Source: Pseudomonadota bacterium (GTDB taxonomy: Bacteria; Pseudomonadota; Gammaproteobacteria; QQUJ01). Taken from it: a stretch of DNA of 64,000 nt. The notes beneath the pieces are model-generated. The model did no database searches. It was not told the DNA's origin and saw nothing but the letters and a program-made list of their open reading frames with translations. The translations under genes and the position numbers were made by a program. Shown piece after piece: positions 25,927 through 35,047 of this stretch. The DNA lies in the NCBI GenBank assembly GCA_008501635.1, contig QQUJ01000010.1:434001-498000 (forward strand), written 5' to 3'. Positions within the stretch are counted from its first letter, which is position 1, and every line of letters begins with the position of its first letter.

Positions 25927-26053
25927 GAGGGCAGGCGCGGGATCGGCAACCCGCTGCGCCAGGCGCGGCTTCATCACGCTACCTTTTTCCGTGCATCGCC
26001 AAGCACAGGGGCGTTCGCTATAATCGCGCGCCCACTTCACCGTCCCGTGCCTC

Positions 26054-28240
26054 ATGCACTCACCCCTGAATCTGTTTGCCGTCGCCCCCCGCGGCGTTGC
26101 CGATCTTCTGGTCGCCGAGCTGCAGAAGCTGGGCGCGACAGAATGCCGTGACGCGGGGGCCGGCGTCGTGTTTCGCGGTGACATCACGGTGGCCTACCGC
26201 GCCTGCCTGTGGTCGCGGTTTGCCTCGCGTATTCTTTTGCAGCTGGCGCAGTTCGAAGCGCAGGATGCCGATGCGCTCTATGCCGGCGCGCATGCCATCG
26301 CCTGGGAGTCGCACCTGAATTCGACGGCAACACTGGCGGTCCATGCGACCCAGCAACACGGCGCACTGACCCATACTCAGTTCATCGCGCAACGCATCAA
26401 GGACGCGGTTGTCGATCGCCTGCGCGAGCGCACGGGTGTGCGGCCCGATGTGCGCCTCGAGCGCCCTGATCTGTCGCTGCACGTGCATTTCAAGCGGTCG
26501 CAGGTCACCGTCAGTATCGATCTCGCCGGTGAGGGTCTGCATCGGCGCGGCTATCGCACGGAGGGCGGCGGCGCACCGCTGAAAGAGAATCTGGCGGCCG
26601 CCATCCTGGCCCGCGCCGGCTGGCCTGCGCTGGCGACGCAGGGCGGCGCGCTGGTCGATCCCCTGTGTGGGTCCGGGACGCTGCTCATCGAAGCGGCATT
26701 GATGGCAGGGGATCGCGCACCGGGTTTAGGGCGCGACTTTTTCGGTTTTCTCGGTTGGCTGCAGCACGACGATGCATTGTGGAAGGGGTTGCGCGCCGCG
26801 GCGCAGCAGCGTTGGGAGGCAGGCCGTCGGCGCATTCCCCGACTCTACGGTTTCGATAGTGACGGCGCTGCTGTGGCGATGGCGCAGGCCAATGCGCAGC
26901 GTGCCGGGGTGGGCGAATACATCGCTGTCACACGCCGGGATCTGGCCGAACTGACCCGGCCCGCGCAGATTACCGCTACCGGCTTGGTGGTCACCAACCC
27001 GCCCTACGGCGAAAGAATGGGTGAGCAGGAGACGTTGGGCGCGCTCTATCGCCAACTCGGTCAACGACTGCGCGATCAGTTCAGCGGTTGGCGCGCGGCC
27101 GTTTTCACCGGTAATCCCGAGCTGGGCAAACACATGGGGATCAAGGCGCGGCGTATCAATAAACTGTTCAATGGCGCGCTGGAGTGTCAGTTGCTGCATT
27201 TCGAGATCGAACCGCGCTGGTACGTCGATCGCCCACCGCCGGGGACCGTTCCGAGCGCAGCGGAGGGCAACCCGGATTCCCCCGGTGCGCGCATGTTCGC
27301 CAATCGCCTGACCAAGAACCGCAAGGCACTGTCGCGTTGGGCGCGCGATAACGGGGTGAACTGCTACCGGCTCTACGATGCCGATATGCCCGAGTACAAC
27401 CTGGCGGTCGATCTCTACCAGGGCGAACGGGGTCGCTGGGTGCACGTGCAGGAGTATGAGGCGCCGGAGTCGGTGCCGGAGCGCAAGGCGCAGGCACGCC
27501 TCGCCGAGGCGTTGTCCGTGTTGCCCGCTGTCCTGGAGGTGACCCCCGAAGCGGTACACCTCAAAGTGCGTCGTCGCCAGCGCGGCAAGGCGCAGTATGA
27601 GAAACAGGCCGCGCAACGGGAATTTCACACCGTCATCGAGGGCGGGCTGCGCTTCTCCGTCAACTTCACCGACTATCTCGATACCGGCCTGTTTCTCGAT
27701 CACCGTCCGACCCGCGCGCTGCTGCGCAAACTCGCCCAGGGGCGGCGTTTCCTCAATCTCTTCTGCTATACAGGCACCGCGACCGTCTACGCGGCGGCCG
27801 GAGGTGCCAGGAGCACCACCAGCGTGGACCTGTCACGCACCTATCTGGATTGGGCCAGGCGCAACCTCTCCCTCAACGGCATGACGGGGGACCAACACAG
27901 CCTGATCCAGGCCGACTGCCGGGAGTGGCTGATCGCGCAGGCGGGCGAATCCGGGCAGCGCTACGGGTTGATCTTTCTCGATCCTCCCACTTTCTCCACC
28001 TCCAAGCGCATGGAGGGGACGTTCGATACCCAGCGCGATCATGCGGAGCTGATCCGCAACGCCGTGAGCCTGTTGGAACCCGGCGGCGTGCTGCTCTTCT
28101 CCACCAACTTCCGGCGTTTCAAACTCGATGAGTCGGCGCTGGGTAATCTCAGCATCGAGGAGATCAGCCGCCAGACGCTGCCCAGGGATTTCGCTCGCAA
28201 TCCGCGCATTCACCGTTGCTGGAAGATGAGCCGCGCCTGA
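26054..28240 (+). CDS. rlmL: Bifunctional 23S rRNA methyltransferase RlmKL
   Basis: 728 residues, full length for RlmKL. An N-terminal THUMP domain (about 45-155) leads to the RlmL methyltransferase (m2G2445) with the catalytic NPPYGER motif (about residue 315). The C-terminal RlmK domain (m7G2069) has a SAM-binding loop (FLNLFCYTGTATVYAA) and LDPPTFSTSKRM. It acts on 23S rRNA in the cytoplasm and appears to be monocistronic. Confidence 0.96.
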   Translation: MHSPLNLFAVAPRGVADLLVAELQKLGATECRDAGAGVVFRGDITVAYRACLWSRFASRILLQLAQFEAQDADALYAGAHAIAWESHLNSTATLAVHATQQHGALTHTQFIAQRIKDAVVDRLRERTGVRPDVRLERPDLSLHVHFKRSQVTVSIDLAGEGLHRRGYRTEGGGAPLKENLAAAILARAGWPALATQGGALVDPLCGSGTLLIEAALMAGDRAPGLGRDFFGFLGWLQHDDALWKGLRAAAQQRWEAGRRRIPRLYGFDSDGAAVAMAQANAQRAGVGEYIAVTRRDLAELTRPAQITATGLVVTNPPYGERMGEQETLGALYRQLGQRLRDQFSGWRAAVFTGNPELGKHMGIKARRINKLFNGALECQLLHFEIEPRWYVDRPPPGTVPSAAEGNPDSPGARMFANRLTKNRKALSRWARDNGVNCYRLYDADMPEYNLAVDLYQGERGRWVHVQEYEAPESVPERKAQARLAEALSVLPAVLEVTPEAVHLKVRRRQRGKAQYEKQAAQREFHTVIEGGLRFSVNFTDYLDTGLFLDHRPTRALLRKLAQGRRFLNLFCYTGTATVYAAAGGARSTTSVDLSRTYLDWARRNLSLNGMTGDQHSLIQADCREWLIAQAGESGQRYGLIFLDPPTFSTSKRMEGTFDTQRDHAELIRNAVSLLEPGGVLLFSTNFRRFKLDESALGNLSIEEISRQTLPRDFARNPRIHRCWKMSRA

Positions 28241-28285
28241 TCCGCTCGAAAAGTTGCGTTAGAATGTCGCGCCCTTGTTGGAGCT

Positions 28286-28436
28286 GCGAAAGCCGCGAAT
28301 CTTGATTGAGTTGTTCTAACGCAAAGGCGCCAAGACGCATAGAACGCCAAGGAGAAACGAACTTTTTTAATCGAATGATCTGTTCTTCGCGACCTTGGCG
28401 TTGAAGAAATTCAATACACCCATTCGCGGCTTTCGC
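28286..28436. repeat. Nested inverted repeats upstream of ttcA, including ACGCAAAG-family copy D
   Basis: The outer pair is perfect: GCGAAAGCCGCGAAT (28286-28300) and ATTCGCGGCTTTCGC (28422-28436). Nested inside is a degenerate unit (about 28313-28407) whose ends read TTCTAACGCAAAGGCGCCAA and, on the other strand, TTCTTCAACGCCAAGGTCGC. Just after it (28450-28473) is GGGGATTCTGAGATAGGTTC, which resembles one end of the element at 50432. The 234-bp gap between rlmL and ttcA thus seems made entirely of repeats. Confidence 0.6.
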
Positions 28437-28474
28437 CGCTTCGCTCGCAGGGGATTCTGAGATAGGTTCTAGTT

Positions 28475-29320
28475 ATGTCCGTCGCCGCGTACAAAGAGAA
28501 ACTGGAGTTCAATAAACTGGCCAAACGTCTGCGCCGCAACGTCGGCAAGGCGATCCAGGAGTTCAATATGATCGAGGCCGGCGATCGGGTGATGGTGTGC
28601 CTCTCCGGTGGCAAGGACTCCTATGCAATGCTCGACATCCTGCTCGGCCTGCGCCGCAGCGCGCCGGTGGACTTCGAGCTGATAGCGGTCAATCTCGATC
28701 AGAAGCAACCCGGTTTTCCGGAACAGGTGCTGCCGCACTATCTGGAATCGATCGGTGTGCCCTACCACATCATCGAACAGGATACCTACAGTGTGGTGCA
28801 GGAGATCATCCCGGCGGGCAAGACCACCTGCAGCCTCTGCTCGCGTCTGCGCCGCGGCGTGCTCTACACCTTCGCCCGCGAGCACAATATGACCAAGATC
28901 GCGCTCGGTCATCACCGCGACGACATCGTCGAGACCCTGTTCCTCAACCTTTTCTTCGGCGGCAAGCTGAAGGCGATGCCGCCCAAGCTGCAAAGCGAGG
29001 GCGATGGCCACATCGTCATTCGACCGCTGGCCTATTGTCGCGAGACCGATATTGAAGCCTACGCCGAGGCGCAGGCGTTTCCGCTCATCCCCTGCAACCT
29101 GTGCGGATCGCAGGATAACCTGCAGCGTCAGGTGGTCAAGGAGATGCTGCGCGAATGGGAGAAACGCTTCCCCGGACGCGTGGAGACCATCTTCGCCGCG
29201 CTGCAGAACGTGGTGCCGTCACACCTGGCCGACACGTCGCTGTTCGATTTCGCCGGTCTCGGGCGGAAGGATCAGGCACTGGAGGGTATCGATTGGCTAA
29301 TGGGCGGACGGGGCGAGTAA
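28475..29320 (+). CDS. ttcA: tRNA 2-thiocytidine(32) synthetase TtcA
   Basis: 281 residues. The PP-loop ATP-binding motif SGGKDS is at 44-49. Cys pairs for the Fe-S cluster are in [12 protein letters not shown] and PCNLCGSQ. The [18 protein letters not shown] signature is typical. TtcA thiolates cytidine 32 of several tRNAs. Its upstream region is repeat sequence, so its promoter may be inside or beyond those repeats. Confidence 0.96.
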   Translation: MSVAAYKEKLEFNKLAKRLRRNVGKAIQEFNMIEAGDRVMVCLSGGKDSYAMLDILLGLRRSAPVDFELIAVNLDQKQPGFPEQVLPHYLESIGVPYHIIEQDTYSVVQEIIPAGKTTCSLCSRLRRGVLYTFAREHNMTKIALGHHRDDIVETLFLNLFFGGKLKAMPPKLQSEGDGHIVIRPLAYCRETDIEAYAEAQAFPLIPCNLCGSQDNLQRQVVKEMLREWEKRFPGRVETIFAALQNVVPSHLADTSLFDFAGLGRKDQALEGIDWLMGGRGE

Positions 29321-29331
29321 TTCAAAGACGG

Positions 29332-29390
29332 CCTCGCGCCAGGATGCGAATCAAAATTCCTGGCGCACTTGGCATCTTTGCGTGGGAATC
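29332..29390. repeat. ACGCAAAG-family short degenerate copy E
   Basis: CCTCGCGCCAGGATGCGAAT (from 29332) and CATCTTTGCGTGGGAATC (to 29390) resemble the two ends of copy A with very little between them. It sits between ttcA and the convergent copD-like gene. Confidence 0.5.
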
Positions 29391-29399
29391 TTTTCTCAG

Positions 29400-29858
29400 T
29401 TAACGCAGCCACCGCCCGCTGCCGGCCACCGCCACCGTAATCAGTCCCAGGATCAGATTGGTCAGCACCAGCTGGCGGATACGGTTCAGCGCCGCGGCGC
29501 CGTCGGGCCAGCGCTGGTCGCTCACCGCCCGGCGCAGTTCCGGGTAGGGCCCGAAGAAGAGAAACAGATAGATGGCGATCATCAGCAGGCCCGTGGCCTG
29601 CATGGTGTGGGTCGACCAACTCACGTTTTCCATACCGCCGAATCCGGCAAAGACCATCCAGTAGCCGGTGACGGGCAGCAGCACTACCGCCAGCCACACC
29701 CAGCGGAAGAACCGGGCAAAGACCTGACTCCAGAGCGTCAGGCGCAGCGGCGGTTCGAGCTGCGCGGCGGCCACCGGGCGCAGGCAGAGGTAGGCGAAGA
29801 ACATGCCGCCGACCCAGACGGTGGCGGCGAGCAGGTGCAGTGACAGGGCGATACCCAT
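29400..29858 (-). CDS. CopD-family membrane protein
   Basis: 152 residues from the ATG at 29858; the frame is open upstream, but the N-terminal helix MGIALSLHLLAATVWVGGMF marks the family start. Four hydrophobic helices are predicted, with His and Trp in the first helix and STHTMQATGLLMIAIYLFL in the third. CopD-like proteins are inner-membrane proteins, variously linked to copper uptake or haem. It is 19 bp downstream of the DUF3530 gene and probably co-transcribed. Confidence 0.8.
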   Translation of the reverse strand: MGIALSLHLLAATVWVGGMFFAYLCLRPVAAAQLEPPLRLTLWSQVFARFFRWVWLAVVLLPVTGYWMVFAGFGGMENVSWSTHTMQATGLLMIAIYLFLFFGPYPELRRAVSDQRWPDGAAALNRIRQLVLTNLILGLITVAVAGSGRWLR

Positions 29859-29877
29859 GGGGTGCGGGCTTTCTGCG

Positions 29878-30627
29878 TTAGCGAAGAGGTGAGTTGCGCA
29901 GGACTTGTACCTGCATCCAGCCGCGTACACGTTGCACCAGCGCGTGGTCGAGGCCGGTGAAATCGTGGTCGGCCCCCTCCACGGTCTGCTGGCGGTAAAC
30001 GCGGTTCGCATCACCTGCGGCGGCCAGGCGTTCAGCCGCTTGCCGGGTTGCCTTGTTCAGATCGCGGCTGCCGTATAGATCGTAGACCGGGGTTGTGAAG
30101 TTCGCCAGTGCGGTTGCCGCGCTGAGGTTGCCCTCCGCATCGTCGGGATCGTACCAGCCAAGGGCGACCAGGCCGGCGACGGGCGCCTGAGGTTGGGAGG
30201 CCAGATAGGCGGCGGCCAGCGTTGCGCCACGACCGTGCCCGATTACTACGATCCGCGTGGCTTTTTGCTGCTGCAGGTAGGCGAGGGCCGCCCCGATGCG
30301 GCGCAGATCCGCGTCGGTCTGACCATTCGGGGCCGCCGGGGAGAGCGTGATCGCCAGGGTCGTCCAGCCGAACTCGGGTAGGTTTGCGCGCAGTACGCCG
30401 GTGGCATCGCGGCGATCGGGATGGCTCTCCTGGTCCGGGATGAGCAGGATAGCGCCCGCCGCTTTGGCGCCGCGTTGCGGGGTGAGGATTGCAGCAAAGG
30501 GGCTGTCGGCGCCGGCTATTTCCACCCATTGCCCCTGCTCCAGCGCCAGTGGCGCTGTATCGGCGGCCGGTGCCGCCGGCGAGTTCAGGACCAGAATCAG
30601 CGTTAGCGGAGTCAATCGTTTCAGCAC
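29878..30627 (-). CDS. DUF3530-like alpha/beta-hydrolase fold secreted protein
   Basis: 249 residues with a signal peptide (residues about 1-22, ending APAAD). The alpha/beta-hydrolase fold is visible through strand-turn motifs (AGAILLIPDQESHPD, IVVIGHGRGATLAAAYLA, TTPVYDLYGSRD, EGADHDF). The nucleophile elbow reads G-H-G-R-G, with Gly where serine hydrolases have Ser, so classical hydrolase activity is doubtful. It pairs with the downstream copD-like gene. Confidence 0.78.
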   Translation of the reverse strand: MLKRLTPLTLILVLNSPAAPAADTAPLALEQGQWVEIAGADSPFAAILTPQRGAKAAGAILLIPDQESHPDRRDATGVLRANLPEFGWTTLAITLSPAAPNGQTDADLRRIGAALAYLQQQKATRIVVIGHGRGATLAAAYLASQPQAPVAGLVALGWYDPDDAEGNLSAATALANFTTPVYDLYGSRDLNKATRQAAERLAAAGDANRVYRQQTVEGADHDFTGLDHALVQRVRGWMQVQVLRNSPLR

Positions 30628-30737
30628 GGTGCCCCATGAAACCCTTTATGTTCAGATAAGAAATTATAAGCCAGCTTGGAACATCGAGACGCTACAATGC
30701 GGGTCAGACTGCCTGAACGCTGCCAAAGGTGTTAGCC

Positions 30738-31418
30738 ATGAACGATTTCTGGATCGCCCCTTCCATCCTGTCCGCGGACTTCGCGCGCCTGGGCGAAGAG
30801 GTCAACAACGTGCTGGCCGCTGGGGCGGATGTGGTCCACTTCGATGTGATGGACAACCACTACGTGCCCAATCTCACCATCGGACCGCTGGTCTGCAAGG
30901 CGCTGCGCAACCATGGTGTGACAGCGGATATCGACGTGCATCTGATGGTCAAGCCGGTTGATCGCATCATCCCCGATTTCGCCGACGCGGGTGCCAGCTG
31001 GATCACCTTCCACCCGGAGGGGAGCGAACACATCGATCGCAGTCTGCAACTGATTCACGACTGCGGCTGCAAAGCGGGCCTGGTGTTCAATCCCGCAACG
31101 CCGCTCGATTGCCTGCGCTGGGTGCTGGACAAGGTCGATATGGTGCTGCTGATGTCGGTCAATCCCGGCTTCGGTGGTCAGAAGTTCATTCCCGCCACCC
31201 TGGACAAGCTGCGTGAGGCGCGTCAGATCATCGATGCGAGCGGGCGTGATATTCGCCTGGAGATCGATGGTGGCGTGAAAGTGGACAATATCGCCGAGAT
31301 CGCCGCGGCAGGTGCCGACACCTTCGTCGCCGGCTCCGCCATCTTCAACACACCCGATTACAAGGCCACTGTGGATGCGATGCGCCGTGAATTGGCGGCG
31401 GTGCGCAACGCCGCCTGA
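30738..31418 (+). CDS. rpe: Ribulose-phosphate 3-epimerase
   Basis: 226 residues from the ATG at 30738 (a GTG at 30729 would add three residues). Family motifs are [44 protein letters not shown] and EIDGGV, which include the metal His/Asp residues. It interconverts ribulose-5-P and xylulose-5-P. It is followed by gph, as in many gammaproteobacterial rpe-gph-trpE loci. Confidence 0.97.
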   Translation: MNDFWIAPSILSADFARLGEEVNNVLAAGADVVHFDVMDNHYVPNLTIGPLVCKALRNHGVTADIDVHLMVKPVDRIIPDFADAGASWITFHPEGSEHIDRSLQLIHDCGCKAGLVFNPATPLDCLRWVLDKVDMVLLMSVNPGFGGQKFIPATLDKLREARQIIDASGRDIRLEIDGGVKVDNIAEIAAAGADTFVAGSAIFNTPDYKATVDAMRRELAAVRNAA

Positions 31419-31511
31419 GCGACGATCGGGTGGTCGTCCGTGCGGGTGGGTGATCACGGCATGTGATACCCTGCGCACCTTTCGTTGCCCTGCCAACCGG
31501 AGTCGGCGCTG

Positions 31512-32189
31512 ATGTTGCGCAATCCCCAAGCGATTCTTTTCGATCTCGATGGCACGCTGGTCGACAGCGCCCCGGATCTCGCCTACAGCGTCGATCGGAT
31601 GCTCACCGAGCTCGGCCGATCACCGGCGGGTGAGACGGCGGTGCGGCACTGGGTGGGCAACGGCGCCGAGCGTCTGGTCAAGCGCGCGCTGACCGGCGCC
31701 ATGCAGGATGAACCCGATGCCGAACTTTTCGACCGCGCTTATCCCCTGTTTCTCGAGATCTATGCCGGACACGTGATGGTCGACAGCCGGCTCTTTCCGG
31801 GTGTGGAGGAGGGCTTGAAGCAGTTGCATCACCTGGGCTACCCGATGGCGTGCATCACCAACAAGCCGGCGCGCTTTACCGCGCCGCTGCTGGAAGGATT
31901 GGGGATCGCTGCGCTGCTGGGATTGCAGGTCAGCGGCGATACGCTGCCGGTGAAAAAGCCTGATCCGCGACCCTTGCGGTATGCGGCCGAGTTCTTTAAA
32001 GTTCCTGCCGAATGCACGTTGATGGTGGGCGATTCCCGCAACGACGTGCAGGCGGCGCGAGCCGCCGGCGCTCAGATCGTCTGCGTGCCCTACGGGTACA
32101 ATCACGGCGAGGATATCAACGAGGCTGGCCCCGACGCCGTCATCGACAACCTGACCCAACTGGTCGAACTGCTCCGACAAGCCGCATGA
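31512..32189 (+). CDS. gph: Phosphoglycolate phosphatase
   Basis: 225 residues from the ATG at 31512. HAD superfamily motifs: LFDLDGTLVDSAPDL (nucleophile Asp), CITNKP, and MVGDSRNDVQAARAAGA. The cap pattern fits Gph, which dephosphorylates 2-phosphoglycolate. It lies between rpe and the trp leader. A leader-peptide ATG begins 3 bp after its stop. Confidence 0.95.
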   Translation: MLRNPQAILFDLDGTLVDSAPDLAYSVDRMLTELGRSPAGETAVRHWVGNGAERLVKRALTGAMQDEPDAELFDRAYPLFLEIYAGHVMVDSRLFPGVEEGLKQLHHLGYPMACITNKPARFTAPLLEGLGIAALLGLQVSGDTLPVKKPDPRPLRYAAEFFKVPAECTLMVGDSRNDVQAARAAGAQIVCVPYGYNHGEDINEAGPDAVIDNLTQLVELLRQAA

Positions 32190-32192
32190 GCC

Positions 32193-32249
32193 ATGAACGC
32201 CATTGATCGGACCCAACTGCCGGACGCCATGCTGCGATGGCGATGGTGA
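32193..32249 (+). CDS. trp operon leader peptide (TrpL-like)
   Basis: An 18-codon open frame reads MNAIDRTQLPDAMLRWRW and then stops. Two of its last three codons are Trp, which is very unlikely by chance directly upstream of trpE. An internal ATG at 32229 would give the minimal peptide MLRWRW. It probably senses charged tRNA-Trp through ribosome stalling. The start follows gph by 3 bp, so gph read-through could contribute. Confidence 0.65.
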   Translation: MNAIDRTQLPDAMLRWRW

Positions 32250-32416
32250 CAGCAGCCTGACAGACTCAGGCGTGATCGGCTGCGCCGGTTGGAGAGCGGC
32301 CCCTTCTCCCGATTCCTCTCGTCGACTAGTGACAACTATTTTCCACGAACAATCGGAACAATGGCTCCGCTCTCCCTCTCTGTTCGTCACGATCCCCTAA
32401 GCCTGTCAGGCTGCTG
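32250..32416 (+). promoter_or_regulatory. Candidate trp attenuator region
   Basis: Starting one base after the TrpL-like stop, CAGCAGCCTGACAG (32250-32263) is perfectly complementary to CTGTCAGGCTGCTG (32403-32416). Nested inside, GGAGAGCGG (32291-32299) pairs with CCGCTCTCC (32367-32375). Such overlapping pairings fit a leader switch, but I see no stem followed by a clear T run, so the terminator step is not resolved. Confidence 0.5.
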
Positions 32417-32472
32417 ACCCATCGTAGTTACACTGTGCTGTTCCGACCGTTTCGTTCCGTCAGGTGGTGAAG

Positions 32473-33960
32473 ATGACGCCCGAATTCTTTCAAGCGCTCG
32501 TCGCGCAAGATTACAACCGCATACCCGTCGCCCGTACGATTCTGGCGGACCTCGATACCCCGCTGAGTGCTTATCTGAAGCTCTGCGATGGCGCCTACAG
32601 TTACCTGCTGGAGTCGGTTCAGGGCGGTGAAAAATGGGGGCGTTACTCCATTATCGGCCTGCCGGCCCGCACGATTGTGGAGGTGCGCGGCCACGCGGTC
32701 CAGGTGACCCGTGGCGGCACGGTGATCGAGTCCGCCGAATGCCGCGATCCGCTGGCCTGGATCGAGACGTTTCAGTCGCGCTATCGCGTCCCACACCTGC
32801 CGGGACTCCCGAAGTTCACCGGTGGTCTGGTGGGCTACTTCGGCTACGACACGGTGCGCTACGTGGAGCCAAAACTGGGGGAATGCCCCTTGCCCGATCC
32901 TCTGCACAACCCCGATATCCTGCTCATGGTGTCGGACGAGGTGGTGGTGTTCGACAATCTGAGCGGCAAATTGCACGTCATCGTCCACGCCGATCCCGCA
33001 ACCACCGATCCCCTGGCCCATGCGCACTATCGCATCGATGAGTTGGAGGCGCGCCTGCGGCGCGCGACGCCGCAAGCCGTGGGCGCAGGCTCTGCGCGTA
33101 AAGTCGTGGAGGGGGATTTTGTCTCGGGATTCACGCAGCAGGGATTTGAAACCGCCGTCGAGCGTGTAAAGGAGTACATCGTGGCCGGCGACTGCATGCA
33201 GGTGGTGTTGTCGCAGCGCCTCTCGATTCCCTTCGCGGCTGCGCCACTGGACCTTTACCGTGCGCTACGCACTCTCAACCCCTCACCCTATATGTTCTTT
33301 CTGGATCTGGAGGATTTTCAGGTGGTGGGTTCGTCGCCGGAGATTCTCACCCGCGTCGAAGACGGCGTGATCACCGTGCGTCCCATCGCCGGCACGCGGC
33401 CGCGCGGTGCGACGCAGGAGGAGGATGAGGCACTGGAGGAGAATCTGCTTGCCGATCCCAAGGAGCGTGCCGAGCATCTGATGCTGATCGATCTGGGGCG
33501 CAATGATGTGGGACGGGTCTCCGAGATCGGCAGCGTAGAGCTTACCGAGCAGATGTTGATCGAACGTTACTCGCATGTGATGCATATCGTCTCCAATGTG
33601 CAGGGGCGGTTGCATGCCGGGATGTCGGCCATCGATGCCTTGCGCGCCACTTTTCCCGCGGGCACCGTGAGCGGCGCGCCCAAGATCCGCGCCATGGAGA
33701 TCATCGACGAGTTGGAACCGGTCAAGCGCGGGATCTACGCTGGCGCGGTGGGTTATATCGGTTGGAACGACAATCTCGACACCGCCATCGCCATCCGTAC
33801 GGCGGTGATCAAGGAGGGTCTGCTCCATATCCAGGCCGGTGCCGGTATCGTGGCCGATTCCGTACCGCGCAACGAGTGGGATGAGACCATGAATAAGGCC
33901 CGCGCGATTTTCCGTGCCGTGACGATGGCGCAGGCGGGGTTGGATCAAGCAGAGAAATGA
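32473..33960 (+). CDS. trpE: Anthranilate synthase component I
   Basis: 495 residues from the ATG at 32473 (a GTG at 32464 is possible). The feedback-site motif [18 protein letters not shown] lies near residue 45. The C-terminal chorismate-binding domain has [21 protein letters not shown] and [17 protein letters not shown]. With TrpG it makes anthranilate from chorismate. A GxxExxY element begins about 10 bp after its stop and separates it from trpG. Confidence 0.97.
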   Translation: MTPEFFQALVAQDYNRIPVARTILADLDTPLSAYLKLCDGAYSYLLESVQGGEKWGRYSIIGLPARTIVEVRGHAVQVTRGGTVIESAECRDPLAWIETFQSRYRVPHLPGLPKFTGGLVGYFGYDTVRYVEPKLGECPLPDPLHNPDILLMVSDEVVVFDNLSGKLHVIVHADPATTDPLAHAHYRIDELEARLRRATPQAVGAGSARKVVEGDFVSGFTQQGFETAVERVKEYIVAGDCMQVVLSQRLSIPFAAAPLDLYRALRTLNPSPYMFFLDLEDFQVVGSSPEILTRVEDGVITVRPIAGTRPRGATQEEDEALEENLLADPKERAEHLMLIDLGRNDVGRVSEIGSVELTEQMLIERYSHVMHIVSNVQGRLHAGMSAIDALRATFPAGTVSGAPKIRAMEIIDELEPVKRGIYAGAVGYIGWNDNLDTAIAIRTAVIKEGLLHIQAGAGIVADSVPRNEWDETMNKARAIFRAVTMAQAGLDQAEK

Positions 33961-33969
33961 TCTAAAGAA

Positions 33970-34443
33970 TCAACGCAAAGACGCAAAGACGCAAAGACGC
34001 AAAGACGCAAAGGACGCAATGGTGAAGCCATTGAAGAGAACAGGATCGCGAGAGAAGTAGTCGATGCAGCGCTTGAGGTACACCGGACGCTGGGGCCGGG
34101 GCTCCTGGAATCGGTATATAGGCGAAGCCTTGCACTTGAACTAGGGTTGCGGGATCTGAAGTGCGCTGAGGAAGTGCCACTGAATGCGTCCTACAAAGGT
34201 TTGAAGTTCGGTACTGCCTATCGATTGGATTTGGAGGTTTCAGGATTGATTATTGTGGAAGTTAAGTCGGTGGATACACTCTTGCCCGTGCATGCAGCAC
34301 AACTGCTATCGTATCTGCGGCTGGCAAATCGGCGACTGGGACTTTTGATCAACTTTCATGTTCCGTTGCTGAAGGATGGCATAAAGCGGGTGGTTAATAA
34401 ATTGTAGCTCTTGCGTCCTTTGCGTCTTAGCGCCTTTGCGTTG
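33970..34443. mobile_element. ACGCAAAG-family element carrying a GxxExxY gene, copy F (trpE-trpG junction)
   Basis: The left end is TCAACG leading into five exact tandem copies of ACGCAAAG (33973-34012) and then GACGCAA. The right end (34411-34443) reads TTGCGTCCTTTGCGTCTTAG and ends CCTTTGCGTTGA, the inverted form of the left end. Length is about 474 bp, almost filled by the GxxExxY frame. End sequences match those of the non-coding copies A-E. trpG begins 10 bp after the right end. Confidence 0.75.
34030..34407 (+). CDS. GxxExxY protein (PD-(D/E)XK-like), start unresolved
   Basis: The frame encodes about 125 residues that follow the GxxExxY family: AREVVDAALEVHRTLGPGLL, ESVY, then YRLDLEVSGLIIVEVKSVD, PVHAAQLLSYLRLANRRLG and INFHVPLLKDGIKRVVN. 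The D...E-x-K pattern (YRLDL, VEVK) suggests a PD-(D/E)XK nuclease-like core. No in-frame ATG, GTG or TTG precedes the GPGLLESVY motif: the frame runs back through the ACGCAAAG repeats to the trpE stop. An ATG at 34019 is in another frame and stops early, so a frameshift may have detached it. An ATT at 34030 is listed as the nominal start. It is either a non-canonical start or a recently broken gene. Confidence 0.7.
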   Translation: MEENRIAREVVDAALEVHRTLGPGLLESVYRRSLALELGLRDLKCAEEVPLNASYKGLKFGTAYRLDLEVSGLIIVEVKSVDTLLPVHAAQLLSYLRLANRRLGLLINFHVPLLKDGIKRVVNKL

Positions 34444-34453
34444 AAAGAACTCA

Positions 34454-35032
34454 ATGCTGTTAATGCTCGACAATTACGACTCCTTTACCTACAACCTGGT
34501 CCAGTATCTGGGCGAATTGGGTGCGGATGTACGCGTCTACCGCAACGATCAGATTTCGATCGCAGAGATCGAGGCGTTGCAGCCCGAGCGCATCGTGGTA
34601 TCGCCGGGTCCCTGTACGCCGAACGAGGCGGGTATCTCGGTGCCGCTGATTCAACACTTCGCCGGCAAGGTCCCCATCCTTGGCGTCTGCCTCGGGCATC
34701 AATGCATAGGCCAGGCGTTTGGGGGTCGAATCGTGCGCGCGGGTCACGTGATGCACGGCAAACTCTCGGATGTGCATCATCATGGCAGTGGTGTCTTCGC
34801 GAAGCTGCCGACGCCCTTTGCCGCGACCCGCTATCATTCGCTGGTCATCGACCAGGGTCGCTTGCCGCAGTGCCTGGAGATCACGGCGTGGACAGAGCGC
34901 GCCGACGGCACTCTGGAGGAGATCATGGGTGTTCGGCACAGGTCCCTCGACGTGGAGGGGGTGCAGTTTCACCCGGAATCGATCCTCTCCGAACACGGTC
35001 ACCAATTGTTGGAAAACTTCATCAAGAGTTAG
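34454..35032 (+). CDS. trpG: Anthranilate synthase component II (glutamine amidotransferase)
   Basis: 192 residues. Class I amidotransferase triad: Cys in [11 protein letters not shown], His and Glu in [10 protein letters not shown]-terminal [19 protein letters not shown] is typical of TrpG/PabA. It supplies ammonia to TrpE and may also serve PabB. It starts 10 bp after the mobile element and is followed closely by trpD. Confidence 0.96.
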   Translation: MLLMLDNYDSFTYNLVQYLGELGADVRVYRNDQISIAEIEALQPERIVVSPGPCTPNEAGISVPLIQHFAGKVPILGVCLGHQCIGQAFGGRIVRAGHVMHGKLSDVHHHGSGVFAKLPTPFAATRYHSLVIDQGRLPQCLEITAWTERADGTLEEIMGVRHRSLDVEGVQFHPESILSEHGHQLLENFIKS

Positions 35033-35047
35033 CTACGGGAGCATTCC

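Noticed and set aside
32250-32416. Inverted repeat before trpE considered as a MITE
   Set aside because: It begins exactly after a Trp-codon leader peptide and has no similar copy in the window, so a regulatory leader is the simpler reading.
33973-34012. Five tandem 8-bp repeats considered as a CRISPR or VNTR array
   Set aside because: The units are too short and have no spacers; they form the end of the GxxExxY element.
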